Shown piece by piece: positions 17,579 through 26,726 of a DNA stretch of 64,000 bases. A model generated the notes under the pieces. It made no database searches, was not told the DNA's origin, and saw nothing but the letters and a program-made list of their open reading frames with translations. Source of the stretch: Sulfitobacter alexandrii (GTDB lineage Bacteria; Pseudomonadota; Alphaproteobacteria; Rhodobacterales; Rhodobacteraceae). The stretch covers positions 2,232,001-2,296,000 of the forward strand of contig NZ_CP018076.1 of the NCBI RefSeq assembly GCF_001886735.1, written 5' to 3'. The translations under genes and the position numbers were made by a program. How positions within the stretch are numbered: the first letter of the stretch is position 1; each line of letters begins with the position of its first letter.

Positions 17579-19163
17579 AGCTGCGTCTGCGCCTTTGCTG
17601 TTTGGTCTTGATTTCGAAATGCCGGGTGCGGCGTCCGGCGATGCGCCGGGCGAAGCGCCCGGAGGACTTTCGCGCAAGGCTGCGCCGGTCGGTCGGCACC
17701 CAATCCCGCCAGACCCGCCACAGGGTGCCCGCGACGATCACGACGATCAGCGCGAACAGGATGAAGGCGATGGGCCGGTCGATGAAGTCGAAGGGCGTGT
17801 TGACCCGGTTCATCGACGCGCGCAGCTTCACCTCCATGATGCCGCCCAAGACCATCCCCAGCACGATGGGCACGATGGGCAGGTTCAGCCGCTTGAGCAC
17901 GAAGCCGATCAGCCCGAAAACCGCCGCCACCGCGCAATCCACCGCCGAGTTGCGGATCGAATAGACACCGACGAAACTCAGCAGCAGGATGCACATGCCC
18001 AGAAAGCGGTTCGGGATCTTGGTCAGGTAGACGAGCCACCCTGTCGACACCAGCAGGAAGGCCACCACCAGCACGTTCAGCACCAGCAGGGCCAGATAGA
18101 GCGCCACGACGAAATCCATCTGGTAGAGGAACAGGCCCGGTCCCGGCACCACGTTGTGCACGTAGAAAACCGACAGCATCATCGCGGTCAGCGCCTCGCC
18201 GGGGATGCCCAGCGCCAGCAGCGGGATCATCGCGGCGGCGGGCACCGCGTTGTTGGCGGTCTCCGACGCGATGAGCCCTTCGGAAGATCCCTGCCCGAAG
18301 GCTTCCGGCGTCTTCGACAGTTTGCGCGCTGACGTGTAGGACATGAACTGCGCGGTGAACTCGCCCACGCCGGGTATCATGCCCATGACGACGCCGAAGG
18401 TGGCGGATACCGTCGCGACGCGCGGATGTCGCGCCAGTTCCCGGAAGCCCTGGAAAAGCGATCCGCGCGACTTGCTCAGGCGCACTTTCTCGTCGTCCAT
18501 CGTCAGCAGCAGCAGGGCCTGGCTGAGCGCGAAAAGCCCCAGCACCACGACGATCAGGTTCACGCCGCTGGCCAGCCACGTCTGGTCGAAGGTGAAGCGG
18601 CGTGTGTATTTCACCGGTTCCAGCCCCACGGTGGACAGGAAGATGCCGAAACCCGTCAGGGCCGCCGCCATCAGCATCTGGCCGCGATGCGCCACGATCA
18701 CGAGGATGATGCCCAGCAGCGCCGCAAGGAAGATCTCGCGCGAGCCGAACATCGGGGCCACCTTGGCCAGCAGCGGCGACAGCAAGATCAGGCAGACGAC
18801 CGAAAAGATGCCGCCGAAGAAGCTGGCCGAATAGGCCAGCGACAGCGCGCGCCGCCCTTCGCCTCGCAGCGTCATCGGGAAGCCGTCGTAGGTGGTCAGC
18901 GCGTTCACGGCCGTCCCCGGCGTGTTGATGAGGATGGCCGGGATCGCCCCGCCGAACATCGACGATCCGTAAATGCCCAGCAGGACCGTCAGCCCCACGA
19001 TCGGATCGAGGGAGAACGTCGCCGGCAGAAGGATCGCGATGGCCACCGCGGGGCCGACGCCGGGGATCGCACCGATGGCGACCCCGCCGATGGATCCGAC
19101 CAGCAGGGCGACGATCACGTCCCAGCGGGCCAGCACGTCCACGGCGGAAAGAAGAAGGTCCAT
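17559..19163 (-). CDS. tctA: Tripartite tricarboxylate transporter, large permease subunit
   Basis: About 534 residues and a dozen hydrophobic helices. TctA signatures include GSIGGVAIGAIPGVGPAVAIAILLP at the N-terminus, LINTPGTAVNALTTYDGFP, and the internal repeat counterpart GVVMGMIPGVGEFTAQF. The C-terminal tail is strongly basic. The ATG at 19163 overlaps the tctB stop; a GTG one codon earlier (19166) is possible. It forms the translocation pore with TctB and is fed by the TctC receptor. Confidence 0.95.
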   Translation of the reverse strand: MDLLLSAVDVLARWDVIVALLVGSIGGVAIGAIPGVGPAVAIAILLPATFSLDPIVGLTVLLGIYGSSMFGGAIPAILINTPGTAVNALTTYDGFPMTLRGEGRRALSLAYSASFFGGIFSVVCLILLSPLLAKVAPMFGSREIFLAALLGIILVIVAHRGQMLMAAALTGFGIFLSTVGLEPVKYTRRFTFDQTWLASGVNLIVVVLGLFALSQALLLLTMDDEKVRLSKSRGSLFQGFRELARHPRVATVSATFGVVMGMIPGVGEFTAQFMSYTSARKLSKTPEAFGQGSSEGLIASETANNAVPAAAMIPLLALGIPGEALTAMMLSVFYVHNVVPGPGLFLYQMDFVVALYLALLVLNVLVVAFLLVSTGWLVYLTKIPNRFLGMCILLLSFVGVYSIRNSAVDCAVAAVFGLIGFVLKRLNLPIVPIVLGMVLGGIMEVKLRASMNRVNTPFDFIDRPIAFILFALIVVIVAGTLWRVWRDWVPTDRRSLARKSSGRFARRIAGRRTRHFEIKTKQQRRRRSYDHLGS

Positions 19164-19696
19164 CACAGGTACAGGATGAAGAAGCTGCGCAAGGGAGCGG
19201 GCAGCGGTTCATAGATCATGGCGCCGGGGATCTTGACCCCGAGCAGCCCCTTGAAGAGCGCGACCATGCCGATCGCGAAGAAGAACGCGGCCCAGTAGTA
19301 TCCCGCCCCCCGGTAGCCCAGTCGCCAGACCAGCGTGAAGCCGAACAGGATGCTCATCGGCAGGAAGCCCACGATGGGCACAAGGAACACGTAGGCCATG
19401 AACCACAGCACGTATTCCAGCGGCTCCAGCCAGCGCCACACCTCGACCCAGTCGAGCCTGTCGGGACGGCGTCGGCGCATCAGCCAGAAATGCAGGGCAA
19501 AGCTGCAGACCATGAGCGCGATGGCCACGCCGGGCCAGAACCGGGGCTGCGCCGCAAGCGAGTCGGAGTCGGCGATCCACTCCGTCTGGGTGGTGATCTG
19601 CGACAGCAGCAACAGGGACAGCCCCAGCGCGCCCAGGATGAACGGGGCCTGCCCAGCGACGCGGGTCCTGGCCTGCAGATCGGATTCGATGCTCAC
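19163..19696 (-). CDS. tctB: Tripartite tricarboxylate transporter, small permease subunit
   Basis: A 177-residue membrane protein with four predicted helices (FILGALGLSLLLLSQI, FWPGVAIALMVCSFALHFWL, YVLWFMAYVFLVPIVGFLPMSILFGF, YYWAAFFFAIGMVALFKGLLG). It matches the TctB layout and lies between tctC and tctA. It supports the large permease subunit. Confidence 0.92.
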   Translation of the reverse strand: MSIESDLQARTRVAGQAPFILGALGLSLLLLSQITTQTEWIADSDSLAAQPRFWPGVAIALMVCSFALHFWLMRRRRPDRLDWVEVWRWLEPLEYVLWFMAYVFLVPIVGFLPMSILFGFTLVWRLGYRGAGYYWAAFFFAIGMVALFKGLLGVKIPGAMIYEPLPAPLRSFFILYL

Positions 19697-19717
19697 ATCA
19701 TGCTCCCGGAAGGAATG

Positions 19718-19740
19718 GGAGGGGCCGCTGCGGCCCCTCC
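19718..19740. promoter_or_regulatory. Perfect GC hairpin between tctC and tctB
   Basis: A 10-bp perfect inverted repeat (GGAGGGGCCG / CGGCCCCTCC) with a 3-nt loop in the short gap after the receptor gene. It has the same placement as the hairpin behind the TAXI receptor gene (2627-2652), and probably limits read-through or protects the receptor mRNA. Confidence 0.6.
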
Positions 19741-19747
19741 GGCCGGA

Positions 19748-20683
19748 TCAGTTCAGCGTTTCGCCGATGGTGCTCAACGTGGCCTTGTCCGCCTCGATGA
19801 TTTCGGCACTTTCGGTGGCGTCCTTCCAGTAGACCAGCGCGCCGGTCTCTTCGGCCACCTTCTGGGCGCGCTCGCTCATGACCGTCTTCTCCGCCACGGC
19901 GGCGATCTTGGCACGCACGTCCTCGGGGGTGTCCTTCGTCACGAAGAGCCCGTTCCACAGGGCGATGTCCAGATCACCGTCGACCTCGCCGATGGTGGGG
20001 GTCTCGGGGATCTTGCTGATCCGCTCGCCGGTGATGGACACCAGCACCTTGACCTGATCGATGCAGGGCAGGATCAGCTGAAGCGTGGTGTTGATCACGT
20101 CCGCATCGCCGGAGGCCAGCGTGTTGCAATCCAGCGCGTCGAAGGCCGCGTCCGCCGCCCAGTCGAAGTCCATCTTCTTGGCCAGCGCCTTGGTCACCTG
20201 CGTGGGCGTCAGGACGTCGCCGAAGTGGCCCAGCACGACGTCGTTTTCCTTGGCGTAGGAGGCCAGTTCCTCCATCGACGAATAGGGCGCATTGCCCGAG
20301 GTCGCGATGACGAAGGGATAGGTCAGGAAGATGCCGATGGGATCGAACTTTTCCGGGGTGAGTTCCGGAATGTCGATCTCGTGCCCGATCAGCGACACCG
20401 CGGGCACGAAGGACCCGATAGTATAGCCGTCCGCCGGTGCGGTCGCCACGTCGATGGCGCCGGGGAACGGGCCACCACCGCCGCCGGGCTTGTTCACCAC
20501 GGCCGCCGCCACGCCGTATTCCTTCTGGAAATCCTCGGCGATCATGCGCGTCAGCACGTCTTCGAGGTCGCCCGGAGGCCACGGTACGATGAAAGTCACG
20601 GGTTTTTCGGGGTACTCGGCAAGCGCGGGGCCAGCCAGGCCCAGCGTCAGCGCCGTGATCGTTGCGGTCAGAACCGTTTTCAT
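19748..20683 (-). CDS. tctC: Tripartite tricarboxylate transporter substrate-binding protein
   Basis: 311 residues with a signal peptide (MKTVLTATITALTLGLAGPALA) and the TctC/Bug signature YPEKPVTFIVPWPPGDLEDVLTR followed by VNKPGGGGG. It is a periplasmic receptor for a carboxylate-bearing ligand. First gene of the minus-strand unit; its promoter region contains the palindrome at 20709-20729. Two cysteines flank the ligand region (DCNT, LPCIDQ), which may form a disulfide. Confidence 0.94.
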   Translation of the reverse strand: MKTVLTATITALTLGLAGPALAEYPEKPVTFIVPWPPGDLEDVLTRMIAEDFQKEYGVAAAVVNKPGGGGGPFPGAIDVATAPADGYTIGSFVPAVSLIGHEIDIPELTPEKFDPIGIFLTYPFVIATSGNAPYSSMEELASYAKENDVVLGHFGDVLTPTQVTKALAKKMDFDWAADAAFDALDCNTLASGDADVINTTLQLILPCIDQVKVLVSITGERISKIPETPTIGEVDGDLDIALWNGLFVTKDTPEDVRAKIAAVAEKTVMSERAQKVAEETGALVYWKDATESAEIIEADKATLSTIGETLN

Positions 20684-20708
20684 GAAGTGCTCCCTGTCGA
20701 TTTTCTGG

Positions 20709-20729
20709 ATGGTTCATTATACGAACCAT
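20709..20729. promoter_or_regulatory. Perfect palindromic operator in the divergent tctC / aldehyde dehydrogenase promoter
   Basis: ATGGTTC, 7 bases (ATTATAC), then GAACCAT: a perfect 7-bp inverted repeat of 21 bases, 25 bases upstream of the tctC start and in an AT-rich stretch within an otherwise GC-rich sequence. Size and symmetry suit a dimeric IclR-type repressor. The IclR gene at 13495-14298 belongs to the same unit, so autogenous control of both arms is likely (inference). Confidence 0.7.
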
Positions 20730-20868
20730 TGGTTTGAAATTCTTGACTTTGACGTGTCCCCTGTCAACACTTCTTTTCACGGCACCCTGGCCAAGACCCG
20801 GCCGCAGCCGAAAATCGCCCGTTTACGGGGCGCGTGCGCGCCCTGCCCGCTGCCTCAAGGAGCTTTCG

Positions 20869-22353
20869 ATGGATCAAGGCCGAATCGCCGAACTGAGGGA
20901 CCTTCCCGTGCCCCCTGCCCGCCACCTGATCGACGGTGCGCCGGTCGCCGCCTCGGACGGGGGAGAGATGGAGGTCCGCTCGCCCCTGAACGGCGCGGTG
21001 CTGACGCGCATGGCGAAAGGCACCCGTGCCGATGCCGACAGTGCCGTGGCGGCGGCGCGGCGGGCCTTCGACGGCGGTGTCTGGGCCGGGCTGGCCCCCT
21101 CGGCGCGCAAGGCGGTGATGCTGAAATGGGCAGACCTGATCGAACGGAACGCGCTGGAGCTTGCCGTGCTGGGCGTGCGCGAGAACGGCACCGAGATCGG
21201 CATGGCGCTCAAGGCCGAGCCGATGTCGGCCGCCGCGACCATCCGCTATTACGCCGAAAGCATCGACAAGCTTTACGGTGAAATCGCGCCGACCGCCCCC
21301 GGCACGCTGGGGCTTGTGCACCGCGAACCTGCGGGCGTGGTGGGCGCGATCGTGCCGTGGAACTTTCCCCTCATGATCGGGGCATGGAAACTGGGACCGG
21401 CGCTTGCGGCGGGTTGCAGCGTCGTGCTGAAACCGGCGGAAACCGCGTCGCTGACCTTGCTGCGCATCGCGGAACTGGCGCTGGAGGCGGGTCTGCCGGA
21501 CGGCGTGCTGAACGTCGTGACCGGCCCCGGCAGCGACGTGGGCGCGGCGATCGCGGAGTCGATGGACGTGGACGTGCTGGTCTTTACCGGCTCGGGCCCC
21601 ACGGGGCGGCGGCTGCTGGAGGCATCGGCGCGGTCGAACCTCAAGCGGGTCTATCTGGAACTGGGGGGCAAGTCGCCCAACATCGTCTTTGCCGACGCGC
21701 CGGACCTGGACGAGGCGGTCAAGGTCGCGGCGAACGGGATCTTTCGCAACGCGGGCCAGGTCTGCATCGCGGGGTCGCGCCTGCTGGTCGAGCGCAGCAT
21801 CCACGACACCTTCGTCGAAAAGCTGGCCGCCTTCACCGAAACGATGAAGGTGGGCGACCCGCTCGACCCCGGCACCGCCTGCGGGGCGGTCAATTCGCAG
21901 GCGCAGCTTGAACGCAACCTCGCCTTCGTGGAGGAGGCCCGCGCGCAGGGCCGCACCATCGCCACCGGCGGGTCACGCATCCTGACGGAAACCGGCGGCT
22001 ATTTCATGGCGCCCACCGTCGTGACCGGCGTGCAGCCCGACGACCGCATCGTGCGCGAAGAGGTTTTCGGCCCGGTGCTCGCCGTGCAGGCCTTCGATAC
22101 GGAGGACGAGGCCGTGGCGCTGGCCAACGGCACGGACTACGGTCTTGCCGCGGCGGTCTGGACCGCCGACCTGAGCCGTGCGCATCGCATGGTCCGGCGC
22201 ATCCGCGCAGGGCTGGTGCACGTGAACACCTATGGCGGCTCGGACCTCACGGTGCCGCTGGGCGGCGTGGGCCAGTCCGGCAACGGGCACGACAAGTCGC
22301 TGCATGCCTTCGACAAGTATCTCGACCTCAAGACCGCGTGGATCAAGCTATGA
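20869..22353 (+). CDS. NAD(P)-dependent aldehyde dehydrogenase
   Basis: 494 residues of the ALDH superfamily. The general base Glu264 is in YLELGGKSPNIVF, the catalytic Cys299 in NAGQVCIAGSRLL, and the cofactor region is VVGAIVPWNFPL and FTGSGPTGRRL. The ATG at 20869 follows CAAGGAGC; an in-frame extension to 20734 is unlikely because it would cover the operator-proximal leader. Divergent from tctC. It probably oxidises the aldehyde produced by the aminotransferase or P450 of the same regulon. Confidence 0.94.
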   Translation: MDQGRIAELRDLPVPPARHLIDGAPVAASDGGEMEVRSPLNGAVLTRMAKGTRADADSAVAAARRAFDGGVWAGLAPSARKAVMLKWADLIERNALELAVLGVRENGTEIGMALKAEPMSAAATIRYYAESIDKLYGEIAPTAPGTLGLVHREPAGVVGAIVPWNFPLMIGAWKLGPALAAGCSVVLKPAETASLTLLRIAELALEAGLPDGVLNVVTGPGSDVGAAIAESMDVDVLVFTGSGPTGRRLLEASARSNLKRVYLELGGKSPNIVFADAPDLDEAVKVAANGIFRNAGQVCIAGSRLLVERSIHDTFVEKLAAFTETMKVGDPLDPGTACGAVNSQAQLERNLAFVEEARAQGRTIATGGSRILTETGGYFMAPTVVTGVQPDDRIVREEVFGPVLAVQAFDTEDEAVALANGTDYGLAAAVWTADLSRAHRMVRRIRAGLVHVNTYGGSDLTVPLGGVGQSGNGHDKSLHAFDKYLDLKTAWIKL

Positions 22354-23582
22354 CGGACCGCACCATTCTCGTGGTCGGCACCTACGACACCAAGGACGAC
22401 GAACTGACCTACATCGCCGATGTGATCCGGGCGCAGGGCGGCGGGGTGGTGACCATGGATGTGAGCGTCCTTGGCGACCCGGCGAACCCCACCGACATCT
22501 CCAAGCACCAAGTGGCCGAGGCCGGGGGACATTCCATCGCCGAAGCCATCGACAGCGGCGACGAGAACACGGCGATGCAGATCATGGCAAAGGGCGCCGC
22601 CACAGAAGCCCTGCGGCTTCACCGGGCGGGCGAGGTGCACGGCGTGATCGTTCTGGGCGGCACGATGGGCACCGACCTCGCGCTCGATGTCTGCGCCGCG
22701 CTGCCGCTGGGGGTGCCGAAATACATCGTCTCCACCGTCAGCTTCTCGCCCCTGATCCCGCCCGAGCGGCTGGCGGCAGATGTCCAGATGATCCTCTGGG
22801 CCGGGGGGCTCTACGGGCTGAATTCCGTCTGCAAGGCGTCGCTGTCGCAGGCGGCGGGCGCGGTACTGGGCGCGGCCCGCGCGGTCGAGCCGCCCGCGCG
22901 GGACCGCCCGCTGATCGGCATGACATCCTTTGGCAAGACTGTGCTGCGCTACATGGTGGCGCTGAAACCCGCGCTGGAAGAGCGCGGTTTCGAGGTCGCC
23001 GTGTTCCACGCAACCGGCATGGGCGGACGCGCCTTCGAGAGCCTCGCGGCAGAGGGCGCCTTTGCCGCCGTGATGGATTTCGCGCCGCAAGAGGTGGGCA
23101 ACCACCTGATGGGATCGACCATCAGCGCGGGGGCCGACCGCATGACGGCCGCCGGGGCCGCCGGCATCCCGCAGATCGTCTCGACCGGCTGTTACGATCT
23201 TGTCGATTTCGTGGGCTGGCAGGAGCCGCCGCCGCGCGTTGCCGGTCAGGAGGTGCACGCCCACAATCGCCTGCTGTCCTCGGTGATGATGACGGCGGAG
23301 CAGCGGCGCGAGATGGCCCGCACCCTGTGCGCCAAACTGGCGCGGGCCACCGGGCCGAGCGTGCTGATCCTGCCCGAGCAGGGCGGCAACGAATGGGACC
23401 GCCCCGGCGGCCCGCTGTCGGACCCGGAGGGGCTGGCGGCCTTCGTGGCCGAGATCGGGGCGCACTGCCCGGACGGCACGCGCCTGATCCCGCTGGATGC
23501 GCATATCAACGACGATGCCTTTGCCGCGCAGGTGCTGGAAGTCTTTGACGGCTGGATCGCTGACGGCACGGTCACACGGTAG
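22350..23582 (+). CDS. Tm-1-like ATP-binding domain protein (UPF0261)
   Basis: 410 residues beginning MTDRTILVVGTYDTKDDELTYI, the typical N-terminus of the UPF0261/Tm-1 family. The N-terminal half is the ATP-binding domain (VLGGTMGTDLALDVCAALPLGVPKYIVSTV); the C-terminal half (IGMTSFGKTVLRYM... HATGMGGRAFE) resembles TIM-barrel phosphoenolpyruvate-mutase-like folds. ATGA overlap with the aldehyde dehydrogenase stop shows an operon. In bacteria the role is unclear; the context ties it to the catabolic regulon. Confidence 0.9.
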   Translation: MTDRTILVVGTYDTKDDELTYIADVIRAQGGGVVTMDVSVLGDPANPTDISKHQVAEAGGHSIAEAIDSGDENTAMQIMAKGAATEALRLHRAGEVHGVIVLGGTMGTDLALDVCAALPLGVPKYIVSTVSFSPLIPPERLAADVQMILWAGGLYGLNSVCKASLSQAAGAVLGAARAVEPPARDRPLIGMTSFGKTVLRYMVALKPALEERGFEVAVFHATGMGGRAFESLAAEGAFAAVMDFAPQEVGNHLMGSTISAGADRMTAAGAAGIPQIVSTGCYDLVDFVGWQEPPPRVAGQEVHAHNRLLSSVMMTAEQRREMARTLCAKLARATGPSVLILPEQGGNEWDRPGGPLSDPEGLAAFVAEIGAHCPDGTRLIPLDAHINDDAFAAQVLEVFDGWIADGTVTR

Positions 23583-23600
23583 ACTCGCGCGGCGCCGGAC

Positions 23601-24566
23601 TTATTGGCGCGTGCGGGCTGCCAGACCTTCCAGCACCTGATCCAGCAGGCGGGCGTGGACCGCGCGGCGGGCATCGGGGGAGGATGCGCAAAGCGCGGGA
23701 TCGCCGCCGTCCTCGCGCAGGATCCTTGACCCGGTCTCGGTGCAGACGGCAAAGGCATCGGCGGGCGCTGCATCCGGAATGGCAGCCAGCGTCGCCCCGT
23801 CGGGCGCGGGGCCGCCCGGCGCACCCAGCCGGACGATATGTGCCGGGGCGCTCATCCGCCCCATGCCGTCCTGCCATGCCGCGCGGTATTCCGGGGCAAC
23901 CGCGACGACCGAAGCGACACGCGGATCGCCACGCATCCGGTCAAGCCGGTCCCGCCGCACATCCGCGAGTGTGCGGCCCTGCCGTTCCAGCCAGCCGCAA
24001 TCCGGTCCCCCTGCCCCATCGCAGGACGCAGCAAAGATCGCCGGATCGATCCGGGCGCCCCCCGCCAGCAGTGCAGCCGTTCCGCCGAGGGCGAAACCCA
24101 CCACCGAGATACGGTTCGTGTCCACATGCCGGGACCAGACCGGATCCGACAGGACCCTGTCCATTGTGGCGACGATATCACGGGGGCGCTGCCATATCTC
24201 GTCCACCGCATCGCCCGCCCCGGTGACGCGCGGGCCATTGACTTCGACCGCGATCATATCCCTCCGCGCGAGCGCGGCGCTCAGCCAGGCGCCCGAGTCC
24301 GTCGCCGATCTGAGCCCCCCGTGCGAGACGATGACAAGCGGCAACCGCCCGGTGGGAAGCGGCGCAGCGGGGGCGGCAGTGGCGCCACGAAAGACCGCGT
24401 TGCCGCCGACAACCTCGGCCGCCTCGGTATCGGACGGATACCAGATCGTCAGGTCGATCTGTCGCTCCGGCCCACCGACCTGCGCCAGACGCGCGACGCC
24501 CGGTGCAGGCTCGGCCACGGCGATCAGGGGACAGAGGGCCAGCAGCAGTAAGACAAGATATTTCAT
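23601..24566 (-). CDS. Secreted alpha/beta-hydrolase-like protein lacking the nucleophile serine
   Basis: 321 residues with a signal peptide (MKYLVLLLLALCPLIAVAEPA). The fold resembles predicted dienelactone hydrolases and PAF-acetylhydrolase-like proteins: PLVIVSHGGLRSATDSGAWL supplies the oxyanion region, and the nucleophile elbow reads GFALGG. The elbow normally carries Ser as GxSxG; here residue 159 is Ala (GCC). It may be catalytically dead or have another role. The frame is open upstream for nearly 900 bases on the minus strand; the start at 24566 is chosen for the signal peptide. Confidence 0.82.
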   Translation of the reverse strand: MKYLVLLLLALCPLIAVAEPAPGVARLAQVGGPERQIDLTIWYPSDTEAAEVVGGNAVFRGATAAPAAPLPTGRLPLVIVSHGGLRSATDSGAWLSAALARRDMIAVEVNGPRVTGAGDAVDEIWQRPRDIVATMDRVLSDPVWSRHVDTNRISVVGFALGGTAALLAGGARIDPAIFAASCDGAGGPDCGWLERQGRTLADVRRDRLDRMRGDPRVASVVAVAPEYRAAWQDGMGRMSAPAHIVRLGAPGGPAPDGATLAAIPDAAPADAFAVCTETGSRILREDGGDPALCASSPDARRAVHARLLDQVLEGLAARTRQ

Positions 24567-24707
24567 GAGGCCTCCGCAAAGTGGAACCAATTGCGTCCAC
24601 ATGGCCCGAACGGCGCGGACAGCGCAACCGGGTGACGGCCCACCCGCAGGGGGCGCCGGGGGCGGGAATTCCTTTGACCTCCCCTTGCGCCGGGGGCACA
24701 AGGCAGC

Positions 24708-26075
24708 ATGGCAAAACCGACCAAGACTTTCACCTGCACCGCCTGCGGCGCGTCCTACAACAAGTGGTCCGGGCGCTGCGACGCCTGCGGCGCGTGGAAC
24801 ACCATTCAGGAGGACACGGGCATTTCCGCAGGGCCGCCCAGCAAGTCGCTGGGCGCCCGGCGCGGATCGGCGATGACGCTGACCGATCTCGGGACGGAGG
24901 AATCGCCGCCGCCGCGCAGCAAGAGCCGGATCGAGGAACTGGACCGCGTGCTGGGCGGCGGGCTCGTACCCGCCTCGGCGATCCTCGTGGGGGGGGATCC
25001 GGGGATCGGCAAGTCCACGCTGCTGTTGCAGGCCGCGGCGCAGTTCGCCCGCAACGGTTTGTCGACGATCTATGTCAGCGGCGAAGAGGCCAGCGCACAG
25101 GTCAGGATGCGGGCGCAGCGGCTGGGGCTGGCGGACGCGCCGGTCAGACTGGCAGCCGAGACCAACCTGCGCGACATCCTGACCACGCTCGACAAGGAAC
25201 GCCCGCAACTGGCGATCATCGATTCCATCCAGACCATGTGGGCCGACAACGTCGAAAGCGCGCCCGGCTCCGTCAGCCAGGTGCGCGCCGCCAGTCACGA
25301 GCTGACCGCCTTCGCCAAGCGGACCGGCACCTCCGTCATCCTCGTGGGTCACGTCACCAAGGACGGCCAGATCGCCGGCCCCCGCGTGGTCGAGCACATG
25401 GTCGATACCGTCCTCTACTTCGAGGGCGAGCGCGGCCACCAGTTCCGCATCCTGCGCGCGGTCAAGAACCGCTTCGGCCCGGCGGACGAGATCGGGGTGT
25501 TCGAGATGACGGGGCGGGGACTGGCAGAGGTCGGCAACCCCTCGGCGCTGTTCCTGTCAGAGCGCGGCCAGCCCTCAGCCGGATCGGTCGTCTTTGCCGG
25601 TATCGAGGGCACGCGGCCCGTTTTGGTCGAATTCCAGGCGCTGGTCGCACCTTCGCCGCATGCGCAGGCCCGACGCACGGTCGTGGGCTGGGACAGCGGG
25701 CGGCTCGCGATGATCCTCGCGGTGCTGGAGGCGCGCTGCGGCATCCCCTTTGCAGGGCTGGACGTCTATCTGAACGTGGCCGGCGGCATGAAGGTGTCGG
25801 AACCCGCCGCCGATCTCGCGGTTGCCGCCGCGCTCCTGAGCGCGCGCGAGGATGTCGCCCTGCCCGCCGAAACCGTGGTTTTCGGGGAAATCAGCCTCTC
25901 CGGTGCGCTGCGTCCCGCCAGCCAGACTGAAAACAGGTTGAAAGAGGCGCAAAAACTTGGTTTTACCTCCGCAATCGCGCCCGCAGGGGGCAAGGCGGTT
26001 GGAACGACGGGCATCGCGCTCAATCAACTGGGCGATCTGACCGGATTTGTCGGTGAAATATTCGGCGCGGGATAG
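24708..26075 (+). CDS. radA: DNA repair protein RadA
   Basis: A 455-residue RecA-like helicase that helps process recombination intermediates. The N-terminal zinc finger is CTACGASYNKWSGRCDACG, the Walker A GGDPGIGKSTLL, the RadA-specific motif VKNRFGPADEIG, and the C-terminal Lon-protease-like domain includes LDVYLNVAGGMKVSEPAADLAVAAALLSA. Full length. It is followed 26 bases later by cvpA, a common neighbour in these bacteria. Confidence 0.97.
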   Translation: MAKPTKTFTCTACGASYNKWSGRCDACGAWNTIQEDTGISAGPPSKSLGARRGSAMTLTDLGTEESPPPRSKSRIEELDRVLGGGLVPASAILVGGDPGIGKSTLLLQAAAQFARNGLSTIYVSGEEASAQVRMRAQRLGLADAPVRLAAETNLRDILTTLDKERPQLAIIDSIQTMWADNVESAPGSVSQVRAASHELTAFAKRTGTSVILVGHVTKDGQIAGPRVVEHMVDTVLYFEGERGHQFRILRAVKNRFGPADEIGVFEMTGRGLAEVGNPSALFLSERGQPSAGSVVFAGIEGTRPVLVEFQALVAPSPHAQARRTVVGWDSGRLAMILAVLEARCGIPFAGLDVYLNVAGGMKVSEPAADLAVAAALLSAREDVALPAETVVFGEISLSGALRPASQTENRLKEAQKLGFTSAIAPAGGKAVGTTGIALNQLGDLTGFVGEIFGAG

Positions 26076-26101
26076 CGCCCAGCTACGAAGGCAGGCAGCA
26101 G

Positions 26102-26656
26102 ATGGAAGGCTTTACCATTATCGACGGCGTGGTGGCGCTGGTCATCGTGCTATCGGCGCTGTTGGCCTATGGCCGCGGGCTGGTGCGCGAATTGATGGCG
26201 ATCGTCGGCTGGGTCGCCGCCGCCGTGCTCGCCTATCTCTTTGCCCCGCAGGTCGAGCCGTTGGTCCGCGAATTGCCCGTGGTGGGCGAATTCCTCGCCG
26301 ACAGCTGCGAATTGTCCATCATCGGTGCCTTCGCGATCGTGTTCGCCGTGGCCCTGATCGTCGTGTCCCTGTTCACGCCGCTGTTTTCCTCGCTGGTCCA
26401 ACGCTCCGTCCTTGGCGGGCTGGACCAGGGGCTGGGGTTCATCTTCGGCGTGGCGCGCGGCATCATCCTCGTGGCCATCGCCTTCTTCGTCTATGAGACC
26501 GTGATCCCCGATCAGGAATTCACCATGGTCGACGACAGCCGGTCGGCGACGGTCTTTGCCCGCTTCACCGACCGGATCGAAGAGCAGAACCCGGAGAACG
26601 CCCTGGGCTGGATCACCACCCGTTACGAAGAACTGGTGGGCAACTGCGGCGCCTGA
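26102..26656 (+). CDS. cvpA: CvpA family membrane protein
   Basis: 184 residues with four hydrophobic helices. The N-terminal IDGVVALVIVLSALLAYGRGLVRELMAIVGWVAAAVLAYLF is the CvpA signature, followed by a soluble tail rich in Asp/Glu. The family is tied to colicin V production and cell-envelope homeostasis. It lies between radA and a histidine kinase gene. Confidence 0.9.
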   Translation: MEGFTIIDGVVALVIVLSALLAYGRGLVRELMAIVGWVAAAVLAYLFAPQVEPLVRELPVVGEFLADSCELSIIGAFAIVFAVALIVVSLFTPLFSSLVQRSVLGGLDQGLGFIFGVARGIILVAIAFFVYETVIPDQEFTMVDDSRSATVFARFTDRIEEQNPENALGWITTRYEELVGNCGA

Positions 26657-26726
26657 CGCTTCGCGGGCGCGCTTAACACTCTGTTAGACAGGCCGTCGTA
26701 GGGTTCTGCGGCAAAGGAGCAGCCTG

